Assembly: GCA_947504035.1 (NCBI GenBank)
Contig: CANNGA010000001.1
Coordinates: 372,001-436,000, forward strand
DNA from: an uncultured Flavobacteriaceae bacterium
GTDB taxonomy: Bacteria > Bacteroidota > Bacteroidia > Flavobacteriales > Flavobacteriaceae
Direction: 5' to 3'
Length of the DNA: 64,000 nt
Of this stretch, positions 48,297 through 58,187 are shown one piece after another. The notes under the pieces are model-generated. The model worked only from the letters and a program-made list of their open reading frames with translations, had not been told where the DNA came from and did not search any database. Within the stretch, counting starts at the first letter, position 1, and each line of letters begins with the position of its first letter. Position numbers and translations under genes: made by a program.

Positions 48297-50063
48297 ATGG
48301 CGGGAAACTCATCAATTAAAGTTGAGACTATGAATACAGATACGATCAAAAAAGAAAAAAATACTTCGGCAAAAGCAGAACGCATCACAGGAAGTGAAGC
48401 GATTATAAGATGTTTAATTGCCGAAGGCGTGAAAACACTTTACGGTTATCCAGGAGGTGCCATTATGCCTGTTTATGATGAATTGTATAAATACCAAGAT
48501 AGAATTCATCATGTGTTAACGCGACATGAACAAGGTGCAGCACATGCAGCACAAGGGTATGCTAGAATCTCGGGTAAAGTAGGTGTTGCTATGGCAACGT
48601 CTGGACCAGGAGCTACAAACCTAGTCACAGGAATTGCAGATGCACAAATAGATTCTACACCTTTAGTGTGTATTACAGGGCAAGTACCTTCTCCTTTGTT
48701 GGGGACCGATGCATTTCAAGAAACAGATATTGTGGGCATCTCTACGCCTGTAACGAAATGGAATGTACAAGTCACTAAAGCGGCAGATATTCCTGAAGCA
48801 ATAGCTAAAGCGTTTTATATCGCTAAAAGCGGACGTCCAGGACCTGTACTTATAGACATTACTAAAGATGCTCAGTTTGAAGAGTTTGATTTTATATATG
48901 AGAAATGTACAGGAGTAAGAAGTTATAACCCTGTGCCAAAAACAGATATAAATACCGTAAAAGCAGCGGCAGCATTAATTAATGCGGCTAAAAAACCAAT
49001 GATAGTTTGGGGACAAGGTGTTATTTTAGGTAAGGCTGAAGCAGAATTAAAGGCCGTTATCGAAAAGTCTGGAGTGCCAGCAGCATGGACCATATTAGGA
49101 GCTTCTGCTATTCCAACAGCACACCCTTTAAATATTGGTATGGTAGGAATGCATGGTAATTATGCGCCTAACAAATTAACCAACGAATGCGATGTATTAA
49201 TCGCTATAGGGATGCGTTTTGATGACCGTGTAACGGGGAACTTAAGTACTTATGCCAAACAGGCTAAAGTGGTACATTTCGATATTGATCCTGCAGAGAT
49301 TAATAAAAATGTTAAGGCCGATGTTGCTGTTCTTGGAGACTCTAAAGAAAGCTTAGCATTATTGCTTTCAGAATTAAATGAGAACACACACGATGCTTGG
49401 CACCAAGAATTCAAGGCCCTTTATGCCATAGAGTACGATACGGTAATAAAAGGGGATATTTTACCTGAAAAAGAAGGGTTAACCATGGGTGAGGTGTTAA
49501 GACAGATTAACACGTATAGTAAGGGAGATGCCGCTATTGTTTCCGATGTAGGACAACACCAAATGATTGCCTGTCGCTATGCCGAGTTTAACCGCTCTAA
49601 AAGTAACATTACTTCTGGAGGTTTGGGGACTATGGGCTTTGCATTACCAGCAGCAATTGGTGCTAAAATGGCAGCGCCAGAACGCGAGGTTGTTGCGATT
49701 ATCGGAGATGGTGGTTACCAAATGAACATTCAAGAATTAGGAACCATATTTCAGCAAAAAGTACCTGTTAAGATTGTTGTATTAAATAATGAGTTTTTAG
49801 GAATGGTACGCCAATGGCAACAGTTGTTTTTCGATAAACGCTACGCGTCTACAGAAATGACCAATCCCGATTTTGTAACCATAGCTAAAGGGTATCATAT
49901 CGAAGCGAAACGTGTCACGAAGCGCGATGAACTAGAAGCAGCTATTAAGGAGATGATCGCATCAAAATCATCCTATTTCTTAGAAGTTTGCGTAGAGAAA
50001 GAAGATAATGTGTTTCCAATGATTCCTTCTGGAGCTTCGGTTTCAGATGTGAGATTAAGTTAG
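48297..50063 (+). CDS. ilvB: Acetolactate synthase large subunit
   Basis: 588 residues from the ATG at 48297; a second in-frame ATG at 48330 is equally plausible because the first ~30 residues are a polar, non-conserved extension. ThDP enzyme: catalytic-Glu segment HEQGAAHAAQGYAR, central FAD/ThDP domain MVGMHGNYAPN, and the ThDP-binding GDGGYQMNIQEL...NNEFLGMVRQWQ. It condenses pyruvate with pyruvate or 2-ketobutyrate. The small subunit follows about 110 bases downstream. Confidence 0.96.
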   Translation: MAGNSSIKVETMNTDTIKKEKNTSAKAERITGSEAIIRCLIAEGVKTLYGYPGGAIMPVYDELYKYQDRIHHVLTRHEQGAAHAAQGYARISGKVGVAMATSGPGATNLVTGIADAQIDSTPLVCITGQVPSPLLGTDAFQETDIVGISTPVTKWNVQVTKAADIPEAIAKAFYIAKSGRPGPVLIDITKDAQFEEFDFIYEKCTGVRSYNPVPKTDINTVKAAAALINAAKKPMIVWGQGVILGKAEAELKAVIEKSGVPAAWTILGASAIPTAHPLNIGMVGMHGNYAPNKLTNECDVLIAIGMRFDDRVTGNLSTYAKQAKVVHFDIDPAEINKNVKADVAVLGDSKESLALLLSELNENTHDAWHQEFKALYAIEYDTVIKGDILPEKEGLTMGEVLRQINTYSKGDAAIVSDVGQHQMIACRYAEFNRSKSNITSGGLGTMGFALPAAIGAKMAAPEREVVAIIGDGGYQMNIQELGTIFQQKVPVKIVVLNNEFLGMVRQWQQLFFDKRYASTEMTNPDFVTIAKGYHIEAKRVTKRDELEAAIKEMIASKSSYFLEVCVEKEDNVFPMIPSGASVSDVRLS

Positions 50064-50173
50064 CATAAAAAAGAATATAGAACAAAGAAAAAAGAGGTGT
50101 TAGACTTAAGTGAATTGCTTGTATTTCGTTTAAATCTAATTTCTATCATCTGTTTTTTATTATTTTAAATATA

Positions 50174-50707
50174 ATGAGTCAAGAGATTAAAACATTTACC
50201 ATATCGGTGTATACAGAGAATAATATAGGGTTACTAAACCGTATCTCTGCTATTTTCCAACGTAGACATATCAATATAGAAAGCTTAACGACATCACAAT
50301 CAGAAATTAAAGATGTAAACCGTTTTGTAATTGTTGTAAAAATTACCGAAGATCACGCGATAAAAGTGGTAAAGCAAATCGAGAAACAGGTAGAAGCGAT
50401 TCGCGCTTACTACCATACGAACGAAGAGACGATTTTTACCGAGTCGTGTATGTTTAAAATAAAATCGAATTTGTTGTTTGAAGAACCTCAAATTCAAAAC
50501 CTTATAAAGGAAAGTCATGCGCGTATAGTGACGGTAAATAAAGAGTTTTTTGTTTTAGAGAAAACAGGAAGACGTCACGAAATAGAAGAATTACGAGAAG
50601 CATTTAATGCCTATGGGATCATGCAATTTGTACGTTCGGGACGTATTGCCGTGACTAAAGACGAAATGAAAGTATCTGAATTGCTAGAAGCATTCAAAAA
50701 TCAATAA
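50174..50707 (+). CDS. ilvN: Acetolactate synthase small (regulatory) subunit
   Basis: 177 residues. N-terminal ACT domain (FTISVYTENNIGLLNRISAIFQRRHINIESLTTSQSE, about 6-42), the site of valine feedback in the family, and a C-terminal activation domain (IVTVNKEFFVLEKTGRRHEIEELREAF). It activates and regulates IlvB. Placed between ilvB and ilvC, as is usual. Confidence 0.95.
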   Translation: MSQEIKTFTISVYTENNIGLLNRISAIFQRRHINIESLTTSQSEIKDVNRFVIVVKITEDHAIKVVKQIEKQVEAIRAYYHTNEETIFTESCMFKIKSNLLFEEPQIQNLIKESHARIVTVNKEFFVLEKTGRRHEIEELREAFNAYGIMQFVRSGRIAVTKDEMKVSELLEAFKNQ

Positions 50708-50777
50708 CACATAGAATAATCAAAAAGCGTCCGCAGATCTTAGGGATGCAACATACTATTAAATCAATAAAGTAAAA

Positions 50778-52253
50778 ATGAAAAATTATTTCAACACACT
50801 TACATTAGCAGGTAAATTAGACCAATTGTCTAAATGTAGATTCATGGATGCATCTGAGTTTTCAGATGGTGTAGACGCATTAAAAGGCAAGAAAATTGTG
50901 ATTGTAGGTTGCGGTGCTCAAGGGTTAAACCAAGGGTTGAATATGAGAGATTCTGGTTTAGACATTTCTTATACATTACGTGAAGCAGCTATAAAAGAAA
51001 AGCGTGTTTCTTTTGTGAATGCTACTGAAAACGGTTTTAATGTAGATACGTATGAAGCGTTAATCCCAACAGCAGATTTAGTGTTAAACCTTACGCCAGA
51101 CAAGCAACACACTAATGTTGTGAATGCAGTAATGCCATTAATGAAAAAAGGGGCTACATTATCGTATTCTCACGGATTTAATATCGTAGAAGAAGGCATG
51201 CAAGTACGTGAAGACATTACTGTAATCATGTGTGCGCCTAAATGTCCAGGATCTGAAGTACGTGAAGAGTACAAAAGAGGTTTTGGTGTACCAACATTAA
51301 TTGCTGTACACCCCAATAACGATCCAGAAGGAAAAGGTTGGGCACAAGCAAAAGCTTATGCTGTAGCTACAGGTGGCCATAGAGCAGGTGTTTTAGAATC
51401 GTCTTTCGTTGCAGAGGTAAAGTCAGATTTAATGGGTGAGCAAACCATTCTTTGTGGTTTATTACAAACAGGGTCTATCTTATGTTTCGATAAAATGGTT
51501 GCAGAAGGTATCGATGCAGGTTACGCGTCTAAATTAATCCAGAATGGATGGGAGATCGTAACAGAAGGTTTAAAGTATGGTGGTATCACCAACATGATGG
51601 ACCGTTTATCAAACCCTGCAAAAATTAAGGCTTTTGAATTATCAGAAGAATTAAAAGACATCATGCGTCCATTATTCCAAAAGCATATGGATGACATTAT
51701 GGAAGGTCACTTCTCTAGTGGTATGATGGCAGACTGGGCTAATGATGATGCAAAATTATTAGGATGGAGAGCAGAAACTGCAGAAACGGCGTTTGAAAAA
51801 ACACCAGCTGGAGATGTTGAGATTAGCGAGCAAGAATACTACGATAACGGGGTATTAATGGTAGCATTAGTACGTGCTGGTGTAGAATTAGCGTTTGAAG
51901 CGATGACAGAATCTGGAATTATTGACGAATCTGCATACTACGAATCATTACACGAAACACCACTTATAGCTAATACAATTGCCAGAAAGAAATTATACGA
52001 AATGAACCGTGTAATCTCTGATACTGCAGAGTATGGCTGTTATTTATTCGATCATGCTTGTAAGCCATTATTAGCAGATTTCATGAAAACGGTTAGTACA
52101 GATGTTATTGGTAAGCCTTTCGCTAAAGATAATGGTGAGGTTGTGGATAACGCTAAATTAATCGAAGTGAACGCGGCATTAAGAAACCACCCTGTTGAAA
52201 AAATAGGTACGTTCTTAAGAGAATCTATGACGGCTATGAAGCCAATCGTATAA
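50778..52253 (+). CDS. ilvC: Ketol-acid reductoisomerase (class II, long form)
   Basis: 491 residues, the length of the long E. coli-like class rather than the short ~330-residue class. NADP-binding [17 protein letters not shown] (about 45-61) and catalytic segments [17 protein letters not shown] and [12 protein letters not shown] are present, followed by a duplicated C-terminal knotted domain. It converts acetolactate to dihydroxyisovalerate. 70 bases after ilvN and 13 before ilvA. Confidence 0.97.
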   Translation: MKNYFNTLTLAGKLDQLSKCRFMDASEFSDGVDALKGKKIVIVGCGAQGLNQGLNMRDSGLDISYTLREAAIKEKRVSFVNATENGFNVDTYEALIPTADLVLNLTPDKQHTNVVNAVMPLMKKGATLSYSHGFNIVEEGMQVREDITVIMCAPKCPGSEVREEYKRGFGVPTLIAVHPNNDPEGKGWAQAKAYAVATGGHRAGVLESSFVAEVKSDLMGEQTILCGLLQTGSILCFDKMVAEGIDAGYASKLIQNGWEIVTEGLKYGGITNMMDRLSNPAKIKAFELSEELKDIMRPLFQKHMDDIMEGHFSSGMMADWANDDAKLLGWRAETAETAFEKTPAGDVEISEQEYYDNGVLMVALVRAGVELAFEAMTESGIIDESAYYESLHETPLIANTIARKKLYEMNRVISDTAEYGCYLFDHACKPLLADFMKTVSTDVIGKPFAKDNGEVVDNAKLIEVNAALRNHPVEKIGTFLRESMTAMKPIV

Positions 52254-52266
52254 TTAAAACACATTA

Positions 52267-53523
52267 ATGGAGAACACTTATTTCCCCAATATTAATGATA
52301 TAAGAGTAGCTGCCGATGCGATTAAAAACGTATCGGCAGTTACGCCTTTAGGGGCCAGCCTTAGGTATTCTAAAGTATATGATGCGCACGTGTTGTTAAA
52401 GCGTGAAGATTTACAACAGGTGCGTTCTTATAAGATAAGAGGTGCTTATAATAAAATAAGTGCACTAGCTTTAGAACAGGCTAAAAAAGGAGTGGTTTGT
52501 GCCAGTGCAGGGAACCACGCACAAGGTGTGGCTTTATCTTGTAAATTATTGCAAATAAAAGGCACTATTTATATGCCAACACCAACGCCAAACCAAAAGG
52601 TAGAGCAAGTAAAAATGTTTGGCGAAACTTATATTGATATCAAGTTGGTAGGGGATACCTTCGACGATGCTTATGCAGCTTCTATAATAGAATGTGAGCA
52701 ATTAGGGAAAACCTTTATCCATCCTTTTAATGACAAAAAAGTTATTGAAGGGCAAGCTACTGTAGGTCTTGAAATCTTACAGCAAACTAATGCTTTAATC
52801 GATTATGTGTTTTTACCAGTTGGCGGTGGCGGTTTAGCATCTGGCGTGTCTTCGGTTTTTAAGGTGTTATCACCACAAACAAAAATTATAGGTGTAGAGC
52901 CAGAAGGAGCGCCTTCTATGTCTGTCTCTATTAAAAATAAAAAAAACACCACAATAGACCATATTGAAAAGTTTGTAGATGGTGCAGCCGTAAAGCGCGT
53001 AGGCGATCTTAATTTTGACATTTGTAAAGCAAATTTACACGATATGATTACCGTGCCAGAAGGCAAGGTGTGTCAAACCATTTTAGATCTTTATAATAAA
53101 GACGCTATTGTAGTAGAGCCTGCTGGCGCATTAAGTTTAGCAGCGTTAGATTATTATGCCGATGTGATTAAAGGAAAAACTGTAGTATGTGTAGTAAGCG
53201 GTAGTAATAATGACATTACCCGTACTGCCGAAATTAAAGAGCGCGCACTACTTTACAACAATTTAAAACACTATTTTATAGTCACGTTTCCACAACGTAC
53301 AGGCGCTTTAAAAGAATTTGTGGTTGATATTTTAGGCCCCAATGACGATATCACTCATTTTGAATACACTAAGAAAACCAATCGCGAGAATGGTGCTGCT
53401 GTAGTGGGTATAGAGTTAAAAGCGGCTGAAGATTTACAACCGCTTGTAGCTAGAATGAAACAGCGTAACTTTTATGGCGATTACTTGAATAACACGCCAG
53501 ACTTGTTTCGATTCTTGGTGTGA
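52267..53523 (+). CDS. ilvA: Threonine ammonia-lyase (biosynthetic)
   Basis: 418 residues. PLP lysine K56 in RSYKIRGAYNK, the glycine loop PVGGGGLASGVSSVF, and a C-terminal single ACT-like regulatory domain (HYFIVTFPQRTGALKEFVVDILGPNDDITHFEY onward). It makes 2-ketobutyrate, the entry to isoleucine. Its last ~177 bases are repeated twice downstream in degenerate form. Last gene of the ilv operon. Confidence 0.96.
   Translation: MENTYFPNINDIRVAADAIKNVSAVTPLGASLRYSKVYDAHVLLKREDLQQVRSYKIRGAYNKISALALEQAKKGVVCASAGNHAQGVALSCKLLQIKGTIYMPTPTPNQKVEQVKMFGETYIDIKLVGDTFDDAYAASIIECEQLGKTFIHPFNDKKVIEGQATVGLEILQQTNALIDYVFLPVGGGGLASGVSSVFKVLSPQTKIIGVEPEGAPSMSVSIKNKKNTTIDHIEKFVDGAAVKRVGDLNFDICKANLHDMITVPEGKVCQTILDLYNKDAIVVEPAGALSLAALDYYADVIKGKTVVCVVSGSNNDITRTAEIKERALLYNNLKHYFIVTFPQRTGALKEFVVDILGPNDDITHFEYTKKTNRENGAAVVGIELKAAEDLQPLVARMKQRNFYGDYLNNTPDLFRFLV
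53347..53523 (+). repeat. ilvA 3'-end repeat, copy 1 (functional, inside ilvA)
   Basis: The last 177 bases of ilvA, encoding the end of its ACT-like regulatory domain. Parent sequence of two degenerate copies at 53578-53750 and about 55391-55546. Confidence 0.9.
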
Positions 53524-53577
53524 TTTGCTTATGCAGATCCTTTCTTAATTTCTTTAGAATCTTTTGTTTTGTAGATT

Positions 53578-53750
53578 GATATCACTCATTTTGAATATAC
53601 TAAGAAAACCAATCGCGAGAATGGTGTTGCGTGGGTATAGTGTTAAAAGCGGCTGAAGATTTAGAACCGCTTGTAGCTAGACTATAACAGCGTAACTTTT
53701 ATGATGATTACTTGAATAACACGCCAGACTTGTTTCGATTTTTGGTGTGA
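53578..53750 (+). repeat. ilvA 3'-end repeat, copy 2 (degenerate)
   Basis: 173 bases, about 90% identical to copy 1 by eye, with a 4-base deletion (frameshift) and an internal stop (CTATAA where ilvA has ATGAAA), ending in the same TGA. It starts 54 bases after ilvA. It shares the ACTATAA change with copy 3, so copies 2 and 3 are sisters. Confidence 0.9.
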
Positions 53751-53770
53751 TTGATTTCTCTGAAAATACA

Positions 53771-53810
53771 AAAAGTGATTATAAGCATTGTTTGCAGATA
53801 ATCACTTTTT
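53771..53810. terminator. Bidirectional Rho-independent terminator
   Basis: A 12-bp perfect stem AAAAGTGATTAT/ATAATCACTTTT (53771-53782 with 53798-53809), 15-base loop, T runs on both strands. It serves the ilv operon from one side and the delta-60 gene from the other. Confidence 0.87.
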
Positions 53811-53839
53811 TACGTTTTTACAACAACGTTGGATGTTTC

Positions 53840-55282
53840 CTATCTATTAATAATTACTTTTTTAGTAATGATTTGCTTGTCTTTTAGTGTTAAACGTGCA
53901 AAATAAGTACCGTTAGATAGTGTGCTTGTGTTTATTTCTTTAGCGTTTTTATTAAAAGCTACTTTTCTTCCAAGCACATTATATAAACTAATGTTGTCGA
54001 TATCAGAAGCGCTTGAAAATGTCAATATTTGGGTAGTAATAGGGTTTTTAAACCGAATACTGTTTGTTGGTAGTGCCGTGTCGTTAGTCGATAAGAGGTT
54101 GCTATCGATAAAACGAGCAACGAAATTTGCATTAATGCCATTTGAAAAACCTCCAGAGGTAATGAAGCTATCATTAGAAAGCACATGGATATTAGCAGCA
54201 AATTCTTGATTAGCATTAGAATTAAAAACAAAATTACCAGTGTTGTTAAATGTGGTGTTTAAATCACCAGTTACAATATTTAAACTAGTAACAGAAAGAT
54301 TAATTTGTAATTCTTCTTGATTAATGTTTGTTAAAAGTTCTGCTCCAGCAATATATAACTGATTTTCTAGAATGTCAGAATCACCAATTATTGTATCAGG
54401 CAAGGTCACTGTTCCAGCATCTCCAAAATTGGTAACTATGTTCCCATTTGCATCGAATTTACGAATTAGAGTTGTGAATTCTGTTGAGTCGTCTATAAAT
54501 ACGGCGGCATAAAGATTACCAATAGAGTCTAAACAGAATATACCAAATGATTCTTCTAGTTCTTCTAAATCAGTGAATTGATGGATTCTAATTGTTCCGT
54601 TATTACCAAAAGAAGTGTTTACGTTACCATCAGTATCAATAGCGGTTATTAATACTTCCCTTGTTTGAAAATTTATCGTTTCTATGTAAAGCTGTCCGTT
54701 TGCTCCTTCTGAAACACCATTTAACTCGTTTGGAATGTCTAAATCTTGAGAGTTTGTTTCCTCTGTTTCAATATTAAGACTATTTAAGCTGTTAAAACCT
54801 ATTGAATAAATAATGTTGTTTAATAAAATAAATTCTCGACCCCTCTGATTACCGTCTAATGTAAAAACACCATTGTCTCCAAAAGACGTAACAAGTTCTC
54901 CATCGGTATTTAAGCGTATAACATCTCCAACTTGCGTAATGACTATAATATCATCTTCGAAAAGAAACACTTGATAGTCTTCTGGCGTAAATTCGAATTG
55001 CACATCTGTAAAAAAGCCATTGTTAGCAAAATTTAAATCAGGAGTACCGTCGGTGTTTAATCTGGCTATAAAAAGCTCATTAGCTCTATTAGTCGTGTTT
55101 CTCTGGTCTACTACTATAATTTTGCCATCCGCTTGTATTGTTGTTGCAGCGTTTCCTGCCTCTGTATTGGGATTTTCGAATGTAAAAAAACCATCAGTTC
55201 CAAACGTATCATCAGGAATAATATCTTGAGCTGTGGTGGCAAATGTTAGTGTTAAAGCTAAAAAAGTAAAAATTTTTTTCAT
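53840..55282 (-). CDS. Secreted delta-60-repeat protein with type IX sorting domain (second copy)
   Basis: 480 residues. Signal peptide MKKIFTFLALTLTFATTAQ; delta-60 repeats with D-x-x-F-x-x-x-G cores (DDTFGTDGFFTF, DLNFANNGFF, VTSFGDNGVFTL, NTSFGNNGTI, VTNFGDAGTVTL, NTTFNNTGNF); C-terminal type IX sorting domain (DIDNISLYNVLGRKVAF...LSNGTYFARLTLKD...KKVIINR). Same architecture as the protein at 11034-12437 but clearly diverged. It lies between degenerate ilvA 3'-end copies 2 and 3, in opposite orientation to ilvA. Confidence 0.85.
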   Translation of the reverse strand: MKKIFTFLALTLTFATTAQDIIPDDTFGTDGFFTFENPNTEAGNAATTIQADGKIIVVDQRNTTNRANELFIARLNTDGTPDLNFANNGFFTDVQFEFTPEDYQVFLFEDDIIVITQVGDVIRLNTDGELVTSFGDNGVFTLDGNQRGREFILLNNIIYSIGFNSLNSLNIETEETNSQDLDIPNELNGVSEGANGQLYIETINFQTREVLITAIDTDGNVNTSFGNNGTIRIHQFTDLEELEESFGIFCLDSIGNLYAAVFIDDSTEFTTLIRKFDANGNIVTNFGDAGTVTLPDTIIGDSDILENQLYIAGAELLTNINQEELQINLSVTSLNIVTGDLNTTFNNTGNFVFNSNANQEFAANIHVLSNDSFITSGGFSNGINANFVARFIDSNLLSTNDTALPTNSIRFKNPITTQILTFSSASDIDNISLYNVLGRKVAFNKNAKEINTSTLSNGTYFARLTLKDKQIITKKVIINR

Positions 55283-55390
55283 AAGAGATTTGGGATTTGA
55301 ATTTTAAAGACAGCAAATTACAAATTAAACGTAATGTTTGGATAATTTTAACAGTTTTCAACAGCTAATTTTTAAAATTAAGTGCATTTC

Positions 55391-55546
55391 AAAGATAAAA
55401 CCAATCGCGAAAATGGTGCTGCTTTAGTGGGTATAACGTTAAAAGCGGCTGAAGATTTACAACCGCTTGTAGCTAGACTATAACAGCGTAACTTTTATGG
55501 CGATTACTTGAATAACACGCCAGACTTGTTTCGATTCTTGGTGTAG
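55391..55546 (+). repeat. ilvA 3'-end repeat, copy 3 (degenerate)
   Basis: About 155 bases closely matching copy 1, ending in TAG instead of TGA, with the same ACTATAA change as copy 2. The left boundary is fuzzy (about 55382-55396). It lies about 110 bases beyond the 5' end of the delta-60 gene, so that gene is bracketed by direct repeats. The rest of 55283-55639 holds no gene. Confidence 0.88.
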
Positions 55547-55639
55547 CAGGTTTTAGTTGTATTTTGATTTAAAGAAAAAACCCTCGTTATAAAGAAAATG
55601 TTTTTATTTGTTGTGTAAAACAACTAAACTAAAAACAAC

Positions 55640-57458
55640 ATGAAAAAATTAGTTATCATGCTAATAATGCTATCTGCTGCATTTTCAGTAGAGGCACAAA
55701 AACCAAAGGGCTGTTGCAATATGTAGGGGAACATTATTTACGCTTTTCTGGTACTGCACCAGAAGCTCCTAATGGAGATTGGTTTTTTAAAGGAGGGGCA
55801 GACTCTCCTGAAAATGCACTTGCTTACAATGATTTTGATCATACCCCTAACATAGGAAATCGCAGAAAATCTTGGAAGCCACACCAAAAGGACTACGACG
55901 CTAAGGATGTTGCTTCGTACACATGGCAAAAGGGTAAGGGGTCTGAAATATTAGGTATGGTTAATTATTTGTTAGGAAAGGGCCTTAATGCCTTCTCTAT
56001 TTTAACATTTAGTCTTCATGGTGATGATGACAATGTATTTCCGCATGTATTAAAAGTTTCAGAAAGCAAATACAAATAGGTTTAAAGATGCCGATCAATG
56101 GAATAAAGAGGTGTATAAAGATCGTTTTGATATTTCTAAAATGGCGCAATGGGAAAAGGTATTTGAATATGCCGATAAAAAAGGGATGTTTTTACATTTT
56201 AAGACCATGGAGACCGAAAATGATAACCTCATGGATGGAAACAAAAATGGGACACAGCGTAAAGTATATTATCGAGCGTTAATAGCACGCTTTGGGCACC
56301 ATTTAGCCTTAAACTGGAATATTGCAGAGGAGTCTACCATACCAACAAATGTGGTGAAAAGTATAGCCTCTTTTATAAAAGCTAAGGATGCTTATAAGCA
56401 CCATATCGTTTTACATACCTATCCCAATAGTAGAGATAAGTCTTATACGCCGTTATTAGGAGACAAATCACAACTTACAGGCGCTTCTATACAAACCAAT
56501 AATTTTAAGATTTACGGTGTTATTAAGAAATGGGTTGATGCGTCTGCAAAAGCAGAAAAAAAATGGGGAGTTGCATGCGATGAACCAGGCAATGTACAGA
56601 TAGGTATAGACGCAGATCTTAAAGGGAATACTACGGTGCGAGATCAGGTGCTGTGGGCAACGTTTATGGCAGGAGGTATGGGCGTAGAGTATTATTATGG
56701 TTACCAAACAGGTGTACCGATTTAGATGCGGAAGGCTATTACCAGATACACGAGCTGTACATAAAGATAAACTTATTAAAGGAGAAAATTTCTCTGATGC
56801 TCCAGGGAAGTTGGCTATTGTGAACTACAAGGTAGAGTTTGCCTCCGCAGGTAAGTGTTTTGTTTGGGCTAGAGTCTATTCAACAGGATCTGAAGATAAT
56901 GGGGTATATGTTGGTTTAAATGGCAAATGGCCAGATTCTAGAAAAAAAATGCAGTGGTGCTCAGATAAAAACAAGTGGGCTTGGGAAAGTAAACAATGCA
57001 CCAATGCGAATCACTATGGAGAAGCGCGTAAAATATTTTTAAATGTACCGTCACCAGGTGTGCATACAGTATCTTTTTCTATGAGAGAAGACGGCTTTGA
57101 AATGGATAAATTTATTTTGTCTAAAGATTATGTAAAGTCCAAAGGTGAGGGGCAAAAAGAGCGACTTAAAAATTGTAATTCTGGTAAAGCTTTGGAAAGC
57201 AAAAACGTGAATGCTTCACAAAGTAAGTCCTTAAAATTATATCCAAATCCTGCGAACACTTTTATGATTGTTGAAGGTAGTACGCTAGAGCAGATCTTAA
57301 TTTATAACGCATTAGGAGAAGTCGTTAAGTCTATAAAAATACCTAAGCGTATCACTAAATTTGAAATGGATGTTAGCAGCTTATCTTCTGGATTATACTT
57401 CTTAAAAGCAAGAGGTATTACTGCAAATATGCAAGGTGTTAAGTTTATAAAAAAATAA
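55640..57458 (+). pseudogene. Broken secreted DUF5060-like glycoside-hydrolase-type gene with type IX sorting domain
   Basis: Starts with an intact signal peptide (MKKLVIMLIMLSAAFSVEAQ at 55640) and frameshifts near 55710; an N-terminal domain appears deleted, because the continuing frame begins at LLQYVGEHYLRFSG. A second frameshift occurs near 56075 (NRFKDADQWNKEVYKDRFD continues in another frame), a third near 56715 (YYYGYQTG, then CTDLDAE in another frame), and a further internal deletion joins it to a C-terminal carbohydrate-binding-like region (KCFVWARVYSTGSEDNGVYVG) and a type IX sorting domain (LKLYPNPANTFMIVEGS). DUF5060/DUF4038-type enzymes act on algal or plant polysaccharides. The family is recalled, not searched. 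Confidence 0.78.
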
Positions 57459-57487
57459 ATTATTATTATTAAATAAGCAAATGCTAA

Positions 57488-57525
57488 AAACAGCCCGCTT
57501 GAAATCGTTTTCAAGCGGGCTGTTT
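57488..57525 (+). terminator. Rho-independent terminator after the broken DUF5060-like gene
   Basis: A 17-bp perfect stem (57488-57504 with 57509-57525, CAGCCCGCTTGAAA core), four-base loop, T-rich end. Confidence 0.85.
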
Positions 57526-57737
57526 CATTTCTTAGAATATATGTTCTTAGAGAAAGACTTACAATTGTAGATTGCTTTAATGATACCTCATATTGGTTTC
57601 TATTTTTAGTGAAGCTATTTCAAGAGTAACTATGCGTTCTGTTTTGCAACAGAATAGAGTTTATGCTTTAATTGTTTCTCACCAAACTAGTGCCGTTGTC
57701 TAAATCTATTTTAGAAATAGAAGTGCTAAACAAAATA

Positions 57738-57775
57738 AAAAAGAGCGCTTGCACAAATGGGTGAGCGCTCTTTTT
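57738..57775. terminator. Rho-independent terminator in an apparently gene-free stretch
   Basis: A 12-bp stem AAAAAGAGCGCT/AGCGCTCTTTTT (57738-57749 with 57764-57775), 14-base loop, T runs on both strands. No gene ends here: the previous gene already has its own terminator at 57488. In 57526-57737 I see only small hairpins (TTCTGTT/AACAGAA at about 57629-57646). Confidence 0.75.
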
Positions 57776-57957
57776 GTATTGATAGGATAAGGTTTAGCAA
57801 TGCGTTTGTACATAGTGTAGTATTTTTTTTAAGCATTTCAAATTGTAAATAGAATCTGATATTTAAGCATTGTTTTTTTTGATGAACTGAGTCAAAAATA
57901 AAAGATTGATAATCTCAAAAATTAACCTCATAACGCCTATTTATAGGAGCTATTATT

Positions 57958-58020
57958 ACCGCTTACCTATTGAGAGTTTATTTCTACCTATAGGTAGGTT
58001 ACTTCTGCCTATAAATATTT
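57958..58020 (+). promoter_or_regulatory. Three 21-bp iterated motifs, possible operator
   Basis: The pentamer CCTAT recurs at 57966, 57987 and 58008, exactly 21 bases apart, within similar contexts (GCTTACCTATTGAG, TTTCTACCTATAGG, CTTCTGCCTATAAA). The middle copy sits in a perfect 14-bp palindrome, CTACCTATAGGTAG (57984-57997); another CCTAT with inverted partner lies at 57936-57947. Two-helical-turn spacing places all motifs on one DNA face, as in activator arrays. It lies 168 bases before the lipoprotein gene at 58188. The regulator is unknown. Confidence 0.5.
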
Positions 58021-58187
58021 TTTGTAATGCTATACATATTACTTTTACAGAAAATTAAGAGTTATTTTGGTTTTATGTATTCAATGAATCTACTAATATA
58101 GATATTCTTTGCCACAGAAGTCAAAAGAGAAAAGCGGTAACCGAAAAGCTTGAATAGAGTAGGTAAACTAACTTTAATTTATTTAGA

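Noticed and set aside
57958-58020. The 21-bp iterated motifs as a CRISPR array or replication iterons
   Set aside because: Only three short motifs with no conserved full-length repeat or spacers, no cas genes and no replication initiator gene nearby.
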